Positions 1 to 5,229 of a stretch of DNA of 5,229 nt are shown here, one piece after another. The position numbers and the translations under genes were made by a program. Below the pieces are notes generated by a model, which was not told the DNA's origin, did no database searches, and saw nothing but the letters and a program-made list of their open reading frames with translations. The DNA is from Betaproteobacteria bacterium (GTDB taxonomy: Bacteria > Pseudomonadota > Gammaproteobacteria > Burkholderiales > Thiobacillaceae). Location of the stretch: NCBI GenBank assembly GCA_020049245.1, contig JAIFLB010000208.1, positions 1-5,229 of the forward strand, written 5' to 3'. Numbering within the stretch: the stretch's first letter is position 1; each line of letters starts with the position of its first letter.

Positions 1-36
1 CCCAGCCCCTCCCCCGCATGCGGGGGAGGGGCTGGG
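1..36. repeat. perfect 36-bp GC-rich palindrome, REP-like; possible terminator
   Basis: The half-site cccagcccctcccccgca (1-18) is followed at once by its exact reverse complement (19-36), with no mismatch and no spacer. Bases 37-44 (ggagaggg) continue the same purine-rich pattern, so the full element probably extends left of the window. GC-rich palindromes with ccctctccc-type arms are common dispersed intergenic repeats in beta- and gammaproteobacteria; that family assignment is from memory. It lies 32 bases beyond the stop codon of the leftward helicase-nuclease gene, so its RNA hairpin could end that transcript. The U-tract expected of an intrinsic terminator would be outside the window and cannot be checked. 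The repeat is certain as a structure; its role is inferred. Confidence 0.8.
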
Positions 37-68
37 GGAGAGGGTGCGTTAACGCCATTGCGTGCGAA

Positions 69-605
69 TTAATCAATCCAGCAAACCCGTCCGTCGCCAA
101 ACGCCAGTACGACGCGCACTGGTTTGCCAGGGAACAGGTTGAGCGCGGCGGCGCGGTAGGCGTCCATCTGCTCCCGATGTGGTTCGGCGCGCAGCATCAG
201 ATCCAGCTCCGACAGACCGCCCGTCTTGTAGTCGACGATCCAGATTTCCGATTCAAATTCCACCAGCCGGTCGATGCGTGCAATGCGGCCGTTGATGTCG
301 AGGAATTCGAGTTCATTGCAGGCGCGCAGATGTTGGCCCGGGTCGAACGCCGGCGCGAGTTCGGCGATGCTGAAAATGCGCCGCGCAACGGCTTCGACTT
401 GTGCGGCGCGGTCGGCGGCGTGCGCCACCGCCGCCAGCAATTGCTCGCGCGACCAGCCGGCGCAGAGTCCTTCCAGCCAGGCATGCACCTGAATGCCGAA
501 TTCGGCTTCCGGACCGCCGGCGTCGATGCGGCTGCCGATGGCGGGAATCTGTGCTGGCTGCGCCACGCGCACCGTTTCGGGCTCGCTGCTGCACATGTCT
601 TCCAT
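69..605 (-). CDS. C-terminal PD-(D/E)XK nuclease part of the AddA/RecB-like protein, in a shifted frame
   Basis: This stretch encodes about 178 residues ending at TAA (69-71). It is the nuclease end of the helicase gene immediately upstream, but lies in another frame. Expected RecB-nuclease features are all present and in order: a G-x-x-V-H-A-W segment carrying the metal-binding His, the G-R-I-A-R-I-D-R-L strand with an acidic ligand, V-D-Y-K-T-G with the catalytic Asp and Lys (DYK codons 225-233), and Q-M-D-A-Y of the QxxxY motif. In AddA and RecB this domain cuts DNA during processing of double-strand ends. The first in-frame ATG of the conserved part is at 605; another ATG at 596 has GGAAG only 2 nt upstream, too close to be a convincing ribosome site. 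Independent translation is therefore doubtful. I read this as the remainder of a frameshifted gene, not a separate one. The intact active site argues for a very recent mutation or a sequencing error. Confidence 0.8.
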   Translation of the reverse strand: MEDMCSSEPETVRVAQPAQIPAIGSRIDAGGPEAEFGIQVHAWLEGLCAGWSREQLLAAVAHAADRAAQVEAVARRIFSIAELAPAFDPGQHLRACNELEFLDINGRIARIDRLVEFESEIWIVDYKTGGLSELDLMLRAEPHREQMDAYRAAALNLFPGKPVRVVLAFGDGRVCWID

Positions 606-3264
606 TGCATCCGACCATGTCGTCGAAGCGGGCTTGCTGCAGCGCCGCGTTGGCCATTTGCAGCCAGTTTTCAGCTTCTGCATCTGCCTCGCCCAGGCCG
701 GAGATGAACAAGGCCTGGCGTGCGCGCGTCATCGCCACATAAAGCAGGTTCAGGCGTTCGCGCGCGGCTTGCTCCTGGCTTTGCGCGAACAGCGTGTCGC
801 GGCCGGCGCCGCGCCATTCCTTGCCGCCATGCAGCGAGAAATGCGTCGGTTTATCCGCCTCTGGAGGCCAGTCGATCAGCACGCCATAGGGATCATCCGG
901 GCGGCTTTTCTGTTCCGCCTTGAGCAGGAACACGATCGGCGCTTCCAGCCCCTTGGCGCTATGGATGGTCAGCATGCGGACAGCATCGCCGCTGGCCGGC
1001 GAGGGTTCATCCGGGCCGTCGCCGCTGCTGGTCAGGCCGGCTTGCTTGCGCAATTCCCGCAGTTCATCAAGAAAGCGCGGCAGGCTGGGGTAACGGCCGC
1101 CTTCATGCGCCAGCGAGAGTTCGAGCAGGCCCTGCAGATTGGCCAGCACGCTGGGACGCAGACGCGCCGGCACGGCGTCGGCATAGCGTTGTAACACGTC
1201 GGCTTGATGAAAGATGCGGTCGAGCAGGTCGTGCACCGGCAGCGTGCCGACCCGACTGCGCCAGTCGGCGAGCAAGTGCGCGGCACGCCGGACGGACTGC
1301 GGCGCATCACTTTGCGCGGCCCAATCGAGCAGGCGTTGCCACCAGGGGCCGTCGCTGCGCGCGAGGGTTTTCAGGTCGTCATCGGCAAAGCCGAACAGCG
1401 GCGACTTCAGGCTTTGCGCCAGCGCCAGGTCGTCGAACGGCGTCACCAGCACGGTCAGCAGGCGTTGCAGGTCATCGGCTTCAAGCGTTTCCAGCAGACC
1501 GCCGCGACGGTCGCCGATGTATGGAATGCCAGCTTGGCGAAAGGCGTCTTCAAATACATCCAGCTCGCGCCGGCTGGCGTACAGAAGCAGGATGTCGGCA
1601 TAGCGGGCGGGGCGGGGCGGCGTGTCGTTGATCTGCAAATGGCCGACGATCTGATTGATCCGCTCGGCCACCCAGGTGGCTTCCGCCACGCGGGCGGGTA
1701 TTTGCAGCGGCGGCGGCGTGGTCAGCGGGTTGCGGAAAGGTACCGCGCTGGTTTCTGCTTCCGCCGCAGCCAGCAACGCGATTTCGCACCAGCCCGGCAG
1801 GCCGGTTTGATGTGCGCTGTGCGGCGCGAAGATCGGGTAGTCCGGCCGCGCCGAAAATACCTGGTTGACCCATTCGATGATGCGCGGGGCGCAGCGCCGG
1901 GTCTGGTTCTGCGGGAAATGGCGGGCATCGAAGCTGCGGGCCAGCCAGCTTGCCGCAGCGTCGAACAGGCGCGGTTCGGCGCGACGGAAGCGATAGATTG
2001 ATTGTTTCGGATCGCCAACCAGGAAGATGGTCGGCCGCTCGCCATCGCTGCCGTAAGCCTCCAGCCAGGTGCGCAGGATGCGCCATTGCAGCGGGTTGGT
2101 GTCCTGGAACTCGTCCAGCAACAGGTGTTTCCAGCGCGCGTCCAGCTTCATCAATACGGCGGCGGCAGCTTCCTCATCATCGAGCAAGCGCAGGGTTTCG
2201 AGTTCGCCGTCATTGAAATCGAGCGCGCCGCGTTCCGTTTTCAGGCGCTGATAGGTGGCCAGATAGGCGACACCGGCGGTGAGGCCGAGCCGGTTCAGGC
2301 GCAGCGCGCGCTGGTCGGCAAGGTGGGCGAGGGCGCCTTCAACCTGTGCGGCAAGGGCCTGCGAGGCTTTCAACTTGCGGGCGCTGTTGTCCTTTGTCAG
2401 CAGGCAGGCGCTCAACGCGGCAAAGGCGGCGTGCGTATCGGGCAGCGCTTGCAGGCAGTTTTCCAGCGCGGCAAAGCGTTTGGCCTCGCTTGTCAGCGCC
2501 GCGCCTTCCTTCGCCAGCAGACTGAAATAGGCAGCCAGGTCGGGTTGAAATCCGGGTGCGGCGAACAGGTCGGCACGCGGATCGTCCGCTTCGCTCACGC
2601 CCAGGCAGGTTTCCAGGTCGCGGCAGGCGGCGGCGATGCTCTCGCCCTCATTGATGTGTTGATACGCCGCCCACCATTCGGCGCGATTGTCGAGCAGGGC
2701 GTCGAGCAGTTTGCGGACGCTGTCGAGGGAGAGTTCGGCGGTCAGTTCGGCGAACGCGGTTTCCTCCGCGCCGCCGCGTGCGCGGCCGAGGTCGGCGGCG
2801 AATGCCAGCCAGGCTTCCTGGCGCAATAGCGCGGTCTGTTCCAGCAATTCTCCGGGCAGTCGCAGCGACAACGGTGCGCGCGCAAGCAGATGGAAGAACC
2901 AGCCATGAAAGGTGGTGATCATCGGGCCGGGGCGGGCATTGAGCACTTTGTCGAGCAGGCCGCGTGCGGCCGGCAGCGCACGCGCCGCCTGTGCCGGTGA
3001 GTAACCGCGCTGGATCAGGAACTCGATGGCTTCCGTTTGCGGTGCCAGCGCCAGTTCGGTCAGCCAGGCGTCGAGGCGGGCGCGCATTTCTGCCGCAGCT
3101 TTGCGGGTGAAGGTAATCGCCAGCAGTTCGGAAGGCGCCGCGCCAGCCAGCAACAGCCGCAGCATGCGCGAAACCAGCAGCCAGGTTTTGCCGCTGCCGG
3201 CGCAGGCTTCGACGACTGCGCTGGCGGCGGGGTCGAGGGCGGGGAGGAGTGGGTTTTCGGACAT
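313..3264 (-). CDS. UvrD-family helicase (AddA/RecB-like), frameshifted near its C-terminus
   Basis: This is a superfamily 1A helicase, the motor subunit type that unwinds broken DNA ends for recombinational repair. From ATG 3264 the motifs are: Walker A A-G-S-G-K-T (residues 22-27), Ia T-F-T-R-K-A-A-A-E-M (51-60), II D-E-F-Q-D (384-388), III G-D-P-K-Q-S (417-422), V T-I-H-S-A-K-G-L-E (766-774) and VI Y-V-A-M-T-R-A-R (842-849). At about residue 885 the frame stops making sense; the last ~98 residues, to the stop at 313-315, are an Arg-rich out-of-frame tail, while the true nuclease domain continues in another frame to 69. As read it is 983 aa; repaired it would be about 1064 aa, near the usual size for the family. 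ATG 3264 is chosen because family proteins start shortly before Walker A; a TTG at 3300 is an alternative, and neither has a clear ribosome site. It is divergent from the STAS operon, with no AddB/RecC-type gene beside it in the window. AddA and RecB cannot be told apart without the partner, so no symbol is given. Confidence 0.88.
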   Translation of the reverse strand: MSENPLLPALDPAASAVVEACAGSGKTWLLVSRMLRLLLAGAAPSELLAITFTRKAAAEMRARLDAWLTELALAPQTEAIEFLIQRGYSPAQAARALPAARGLLDKVLNARPGPMITTFHGWFFHLLARAPLSLRLPGELLEQTALLRQEAWLAFAADLGRARGGAEETAFAELTAELSLDSVRKLLDALLDNRAEWWAAYQHINEGESIAAACRDLETCLGVSEADDPRADLFAAPGFQPDLAAYFSLLAKEGAALTSEAKRFAALENCLQALPDTHAAFAALSACLLTKDNSARKLKASQALAAQVEGALAHLADQRALRLNRLGLTAGVAYLATYQRLKTERGALDFNDGELETLRLLDDEEAAAAVLMKLDARWKHLLLDEFQDTNPLQWRILRTWLEAYGSDGERPTIFLVGDPKQSIYRFRRAEPRLFDAAASWLARSFDARHFPQNQTRRCAPRIIEWVNQVFSARPDYPIFAPHSAHQTGLPGWCEIALLAAAEAETSAVPFRNPLTTPPPLQIPARVAEATWVAERINQIVGHLQINDTPPRPARYADILLLYASRRELDVFEDAFRQAGIPYIGDRRGGLLETLEADDLQRLLTVLVTPFDDLALAQSLKSPLFGFADDDLKTLARSDGPWWQRLLDWAAQSDAPQSVRRAAHLLADWRSRVGTLPVHDLLDRIFHQADVLQRYADAVPARLRPSVLANLQGLLELSLAHEGGRYPSLPRFLDELRELRKQAGLTSSGDGPDEPSPASGDAVRMLTIHSAKGLEAPIVFLLKAEQKSRPDDPYGVLIDWPPEADKPTHFSLHGGKEWRGAGRDTLFAQSQEQAARERLNLLYVAMTRARQALFISGLGEADAEAENWLQMANAALQQARFDDMVGCNGRHVQQRARNGARGAASTDSRHRQPHRRRRSGSRIRHSGACLAGRTLRRLVARAIAGGGGARRRPRRTSRSRCAAHFQHRRTRAGVRPGPTSARLQ
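603..625 (-). other. single-base frameshift site in the helicase-nuclease gene
   Basis: Upstream, the helicase frame reads sensibly to F-D-D-M; downstream, the nuclease frame reads sensibly from M-E-D-M-C-S-S-E. Removing one G from either GG pair here (plus-strand cc at 611-612 or 615-616) joins the two frames as D-M-V-D-A-M-E-D-M or D-M-S-D-A-M-E-D-M. The distance from ATG 3264 to TAA 69 is 3196 nt, one more than a multiple of three. The run is not a recognisable slippery heptamer and has no stop or strong Shine-Dalgarno signal of the kind used in programmed frameshifting, so mutation or read error is more likely. Confidence 0.8.
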
Positions 3265-3323
3265 GGCGGCAGATGCTACACGCAGCAGGAACGGCTTCAA
3301 TTGTGCAATGTCTGATGAATTTC

Positions 3324-3353
3324 CAGCCGGTTTCGCGAAATATGCGCCGGCTG
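3324..3353. repeat. inverted repeat in the divergent intergenic region
   Basis: Arms cagccgg (3324-3330) and ccggctg (3347-3353) are exact reverse complements separated by 16 bases. The spacer begins with a perfect 10-bp palindrome, tttcgcgaaa (3331-3340). The structure ends 2 bases before the -35 box of the proposed sigma-28 promoter and lies about 60 bases upstream of the helicase start. It could be an operator for either divergent gene, or part of a short hairpin. No regulator is recognised. Confidence 0.45.
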
Positions 3354-3355
3354 AC

Positions 3356-3382
3356 TAAAGAGATTTTCCGGCGCGCCGATAT
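3356..3382 (+). promoter_or_regulatory. sigma-28 (FliA)-type promoter for the STAS/response-regulator operon
   Basis: TAAA (3356-3359) is followed by exactly 15 bases and then GCCGATAT (3375-3382). The FliA consensus is TAAA-N15-GCCGATAA, so the match is 4/4 in the -35 core, 7/8 in the -10, with ideal spacing. It points rightward toward the STAS gene whose start is at 3492, and the predicted transcript would begin near 3390 and have a leader of about 100 nt. HsbA/HsbR-type proteins are tied to FlgM and sigma-28 in Pseudomonas aeruginosa, which makes a flagellar-class promoter here biologically sensible. No transcript evidence is available. Confidence 0.72.
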
Positions 3383-3436
3383 GAGCGAACCAATATGAGC
3401 GAACCAATGTGAACGAACCAATGTGAGCGAACCAAA
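3381..3436 (+). repeat. four tandem copies of a 14-bp repeat in the 5' leader
   Basis: The unit is atgagcgaaccaat. Copies 1 (3381-3394) and 2 (3395-3408) are identical; copy 3 (3409-3422) is gtgaacgaaccaat and copy 4 (3423-3436) is gtgagcgaaccaaa. The array starts inside the last two bases of the proposed sigma-28 -10 element and fills the first half of the predicted mRNA leader. The junction of copies 1 and 2 (ccaatatg) resembles the -10 region (ccgatatg), so the array may have grown by duplication of promoter-proximal sequence. Function is unknown; it could be a protein-binding array, a variable-number repeat tuning expression, or neutral slippage. Confidence 0.9.
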
Positions 3437-3481
3437 CAGGTGGCAGTAAAGCTTGTGTCAGCAAAAGTGATCCAGACGGAT

Positions 3482-3485
3482 GGAG
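3482..3485 (+). promoter_or_regulatory. ribosome binding site GGAG of the STAS gene
   Basis: GGAG lies 6 bases before ATG 3492. This decides between two in-frame starts: ATG 3480 would place GGAG inside the coding sequence and has no comparable site upstream, so 3492 is preferred. Confidence 0.75.
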
Positions 3486-3491
3486 TTAAGT

Positions 3492-3800
3492 ATGCAGATT
3501 GCAACTGAGATATCAGGTAGCAGGGCGGTTTTGAATTTGAATGGTCGCTTCGACTTCCATTCCCATCGCGACTTTCGCTCGGCCTATGAAAACGTAATGG
3601 AAGGCACCGAGGTACGCGATATCGAAATTAATTTCAGGCAGGTTGATTACCTCGACAGCTCGGCGCTAGGGATGTTGCTGCTGCTGCGTGAAAAGGCCGA
3701 GGTGGCGGGCAAGAACGTGGCGTTGGTCGGCCTGCAGGGCATGGTGAAGCAGGTGCTGGAAATCGCCAATTTCGGCAAATTGTTTACCGTTCGCGACTGA
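3492..3800 (+). CDS. STAS-domain anti-sigma-factor antagonist, HsbA/CrsA-like
   Basis: The 102-aa product is a single STAS domain, the size of SpoIIAA/RsbV proteins. Such cytoplasmic proteins bind an anti-sigma factor (or another partner) when unphosphorylated and release it when a conserved serine is phosphorylated. The hallmark D-S-S-A-L-G motif is at residues 55-60; by alignment to SpoIIAA the phosphoacceptor is Ser56. The N-terminal strand V-L-N-L-N-G-R-F-D (13-21) and the final helix region ending F-G-K-L-F (94-98) are also typical. No signal peptide or membrane segment is seen. The next gene starts 3 bases after its TGA and encodes the fused phosphatase/kinase expected to act on it, so the two almost certainly form an operon with coupled translation. 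By analogy with HsbA of Pseudomonas aeruginosa the target may be FlgM, or a general stress regulator as for CrsA of Shewanella; the target cannot be read from this sequence. The family call is firm; the ortholog name is not, so no symbol is given. Confidence 0.92.
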   Translation: MQIATEISGSRAVLNLNGRFDFHSHRDFRSAYENVMEGTEVRDIEINFRQVDYLDSSALGMLLLLREKAEVAGKNVALVGLQGMVKQVLEIANFGKLFTVRD

Positions 3801-3803
3801 TCA

Positions 3804-5229
3804 ATGGTGCCTCCAGTTTCCAGGCATGCTTTGTCGGGCTTGAAACCCGACGCGCCAGCGGATTTTCGCCTGAAGATACTGATTGCCGATGACACGCCCA
3901 CCAACGTCAAGCAGTTGCAGGTGGTGGCGCAGAACATGGGGCATCAGACGGTGGTGGCCGTCGATGGCCTGAGCGCGCTTGAACTGTTTCAAACCGAAGC
4001 GCCGGATCTGGTGTTCATGGACATCATGATGCCGGGGATGGATGGCATCACGGCGGTGAAACAGATTCGCGACCTGCCCGCCGAAAAATGGACGCCGATC
4101 ATTTTCTATTCGGCGCTCGATCAGATGCAGGACATCGTTAGAGGGCTTGAGGCCGGTGGCGACGACTACCTGGCCAAGCCGGCGTCGACGCAGTTATTGA
4201 AGGCCAAGATCAAAAGCTATACCCGCCAGATTGCGCTGCAAGGCAAGGTGCTCGGCTACGCCGAGGAACTGACGCGCTGGCGAGAAGAATCGGAAGAACA
4301 GACCCGGCTCGGCGCCCACGTGATGTCGCGGTTGACTGATGCCGTCGGTCTGCGTGATCAGATGGTGCACAGCTTCAATCTGCCGGCCGAGACTTTCAGC
4401 GGTGATTTGCTCTGTGCAGCGCGCGCGCCTGGCGATGTGCTGAATGTGATGCTGGCCGACGCGGCGGGGCACGGGCTGGCTGCCGCGCTGAGCGCGATGC
4501 CGTTGACTCAGGCGTTCTACAGCATGACGGCGAAGGGCTTTCCGCTGGCTTCCATCGTCGAGGAATTGAACCGCAAGCTGAAAGCGATTCTGCCGGCTGA
4601 TCGGTTTGTCGCAGCGACGTTGGCTTCAATCGATGTGCGCAACCGGACCGTTGAAATCTGGAATGGCGGCAACCCGGATGCCTTCTTTCTGAGCACGCAG
4701 GGCGAGATTGTGATGCGTTGGCCTTCGCGGCATCCGCCGCTGGGCATCTTGCCGGACAAGCTGTTTTCCGGCCTCTCAGAGACTGTGGTGTTTCAGGAAC
4801 CGGGCGATCTGGTTCTCAGCTCGGATGGCTTGACTGAAGCAGAGAACGCCGCCGGCACCTGGCTGGGAATCGACGGTGTCATCAATCTGCTGGCCTGTGC
4901 CGAGGATACCGAAACCCGCTTCAAGTGCCTGCTGCAGGGCGTGGATACACATTTGCAGGGCAAGCCGGCGCGCGACGATGTGTCCTGTTTCATTGTGTCG
5001 GTTCCGATCGAACGACGCCGGCAATTCCGTTTCACCGCGCCGAAGTTGATCAATCAGAGCCAGTTTGCCGAATGGCGACTCGATCTGACCTACAGTGCGC
5101 AGGAGTTGCGCTACATCGATGTCGTTCCCGGCGTGCTTGGCCTGGTGACCCAGGTGCAGGCGCTGAAGGAACATCAGGGCGGTCTGTTCCTGGTGCTGTC
5201 CGAATTGTTCAACAACGCGCTGGATCATG
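3804..5229 (+). CDS. response regulator with PP2C phosphatase and HATPase kinase domains, HsbR/CrsR-like (3' end outside the window)
   Basis: The frame is open from ATG 3804 to the right edge (475 residues, no stop). Residues 22-140 form a receiver domain: acidic pair D29-D30, phosphoacceptor D73 in M-D-I-M-M-P-G-M-D-G, switch S103 and K125 in the A-K-P motif. A charged helical linker (about 141-190, E/R/K/Q-rich, likely coiled coil) leads to a PP2C/SpoIIE phosphatase domain (about 191-400) with metal-binding motifs F-S-G-D (D201), A-D-A-A-G-H-G (218-224), N-G-G-N-P (287-291), S-D-G-L-T-E (340-345) and D-D-V-S (391-394). From about 408 a SpoIIAB/RsbW-like HATPase begins; its N-box is E-L-F-N-N-A-L-D-H (467-475), where the window ends. 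One protein thus carries opposed phosphatase and kinase activities for the STAS protein encoded upstream, switched by receiver phosphorylation, as in HsbR of Pseudomonas aeruginosa. No clear ribosome site precedes ATG 3804; it starts 3 bases after the STAS stop, so coupled translation is likely. The input kinase or Hpt protein is not in the window. Confidence 0.93.
   Translation, partial: MVPPVSRHALSGLKPDAPADFRLKILIADDTPTNVKQLQVVAQNMGHQTVVAVDGLSALELFQTEAPDLVFMDIMMPGMDGITAVKQIRDLPAEKWTPIIFYSALDQMQDIVRGLEAGGDDYLAKPASTQLLKAKIKSYTRQIALQGKVLGYAEELTRWREESEEQTRLGAHVMSRLTDAVGLRDQMVHSFNLPAETFSGDLLCAARAPGDVLNVMLADAAGHGLAAALSAMPLTQAFYSMTAKGFPLASIVEELNRKLKAILPADRFVAATLASIDVRNRTVEIWNGGNPDAFFLSTQGEIVMRWPSRHPPLGILPDKLFSGLSETVVFQEPGDLVLSSDGLTEAENAAGTWLGIDGVINLLACAEDTETRFKCLLQGVDTHLQGKPARDDVSCFIVSVPIERRRQFRFTAPKLINQSQFAEWRLDLTYSAQELRYIDVVPGVLGLVTQVQALKEHQGGLFLVLSELFNNALDH

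Noticed and set aside
18..707. Plus-strand open frame of 229 codons over the nuclease part
   Set aside because: It is the in-phase antisense shadow of the nuclease frame and begins inside the palindrome. Its only use is as support for the position of the frameshift.
493..2829. Three back-to-back long plus-strand open frames (493-1194, 1204-2001, 2002-2829) opposite the helicase gene
   Set aside because: They share one frame that is exactly in codon phase with the minus-strand gene. Stops there would need TTA, CTA or TCA codons in the helicase, which are rare in GC-rich genes. The translations show no domain motifs.
3273..3300. Possible sigma-70 promoter for the helicase on the minus strand (TTGAAG, 16 bases, TAGCAT)
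   Set aside because: It has only 4/6 matches in each box, and the predicted transcript would start almost at ATG 3264. This is too weak to call.
2648..3421. Minus-strand 257-codon frame starting in the tandem repeats
   Set aside because: It overlaps the helicase N-terminus in a different frame, and its Arg/Pro/Ala-rich composition is typical of an out-of-frame reading of GC-rich coding DNA.
3381..3436. CRISPR-like array
   Set aside because: The 14-bp units are directly tandem with no spacers and are too short for CRISPR repeats.
3441..3456. Possible sigma-54 site (TGGCAG...CTTGTG) upstream of the STAS gene
   Set aside because: The GG is not followed at the required 10-base spacing by GC; the invariant -12 dinucleotide is missing.
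4194..5228. Minus-strand open frames opposite the response regulator
   Set aside because: The plus-strand frame has clear receiver, PP2C and HATPase motifs throughout. The main antisense frames are in phase with it and carry no recognisable motifs.

Overview
The window looks like chromosomal DNA from a high-GC proteobacterium, most likely a betaproteobacterium (for example the Nitrosomonadales/Gallionellales or a relative). That placement is inferred from GC-rich codon use, the style of the UvrD/RecB-type helicase, a REC-PP2C-kinase/STAS gene pair and a GC-rich palindromic intergenic repeat. No marker gene settles the genus.

Left two thirds (minus strand, about 3264 down to 69): one long gene for an AddA/RecB-type helicase-nuclease (UvrD superfamily 1A helicase plus C-terminal PD-(D/E)XK nuclease). 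All helicase motifs and the nuclease catalytic residues are visible, but they lie in two reading frames. A single-base frameshift near 603-625 separates helicase (313-3264) from nuclease (69-605). The whole locus is 3196 nt, one more than a multiple of three, as expected for one inserted base. Downstream, at the left edge, is a perfect 36-bp palindrome (1-36) that is probably a dispersed repeat and may also act as a terminator.

Middle (3265-3491): a divergent intergenic region. It holds an inverted repeat, a near-perfect sigma-28 (FliA) promoter match (TAAA-N15-GCCGATAT, 3356-3382), and right after its -10 element four tandem copies of a 14-bp repeat (3381-3436). A clear GGAG ribosome binding site follows for the next gene.

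Right third (plus strand): a two-gene operon. First is a 102-aa STAS anti-sigma-factor antagonist (3492-3800). Three bases later starts a multidomain regulator (3804 to past the right edge) with receiver, coiled-coil linker, PP2C/SpoIIE phosphatase and the start of a SpoIIAB-like HATPase kinase domain. This is the architecture of HsbA/HsbR of Pseudomonas aeruginosa and CrsA/CrsR of Shewanella. The expected logic is that the receiver's phosphorylation state switches the regulator between phosphatase and kinase activity on the STAS protein, which then controls an anti-sigma factor. The sigma-28-like promoter suggests that the switch belongs to the flagellar/motility circuit, possibly with feedback.
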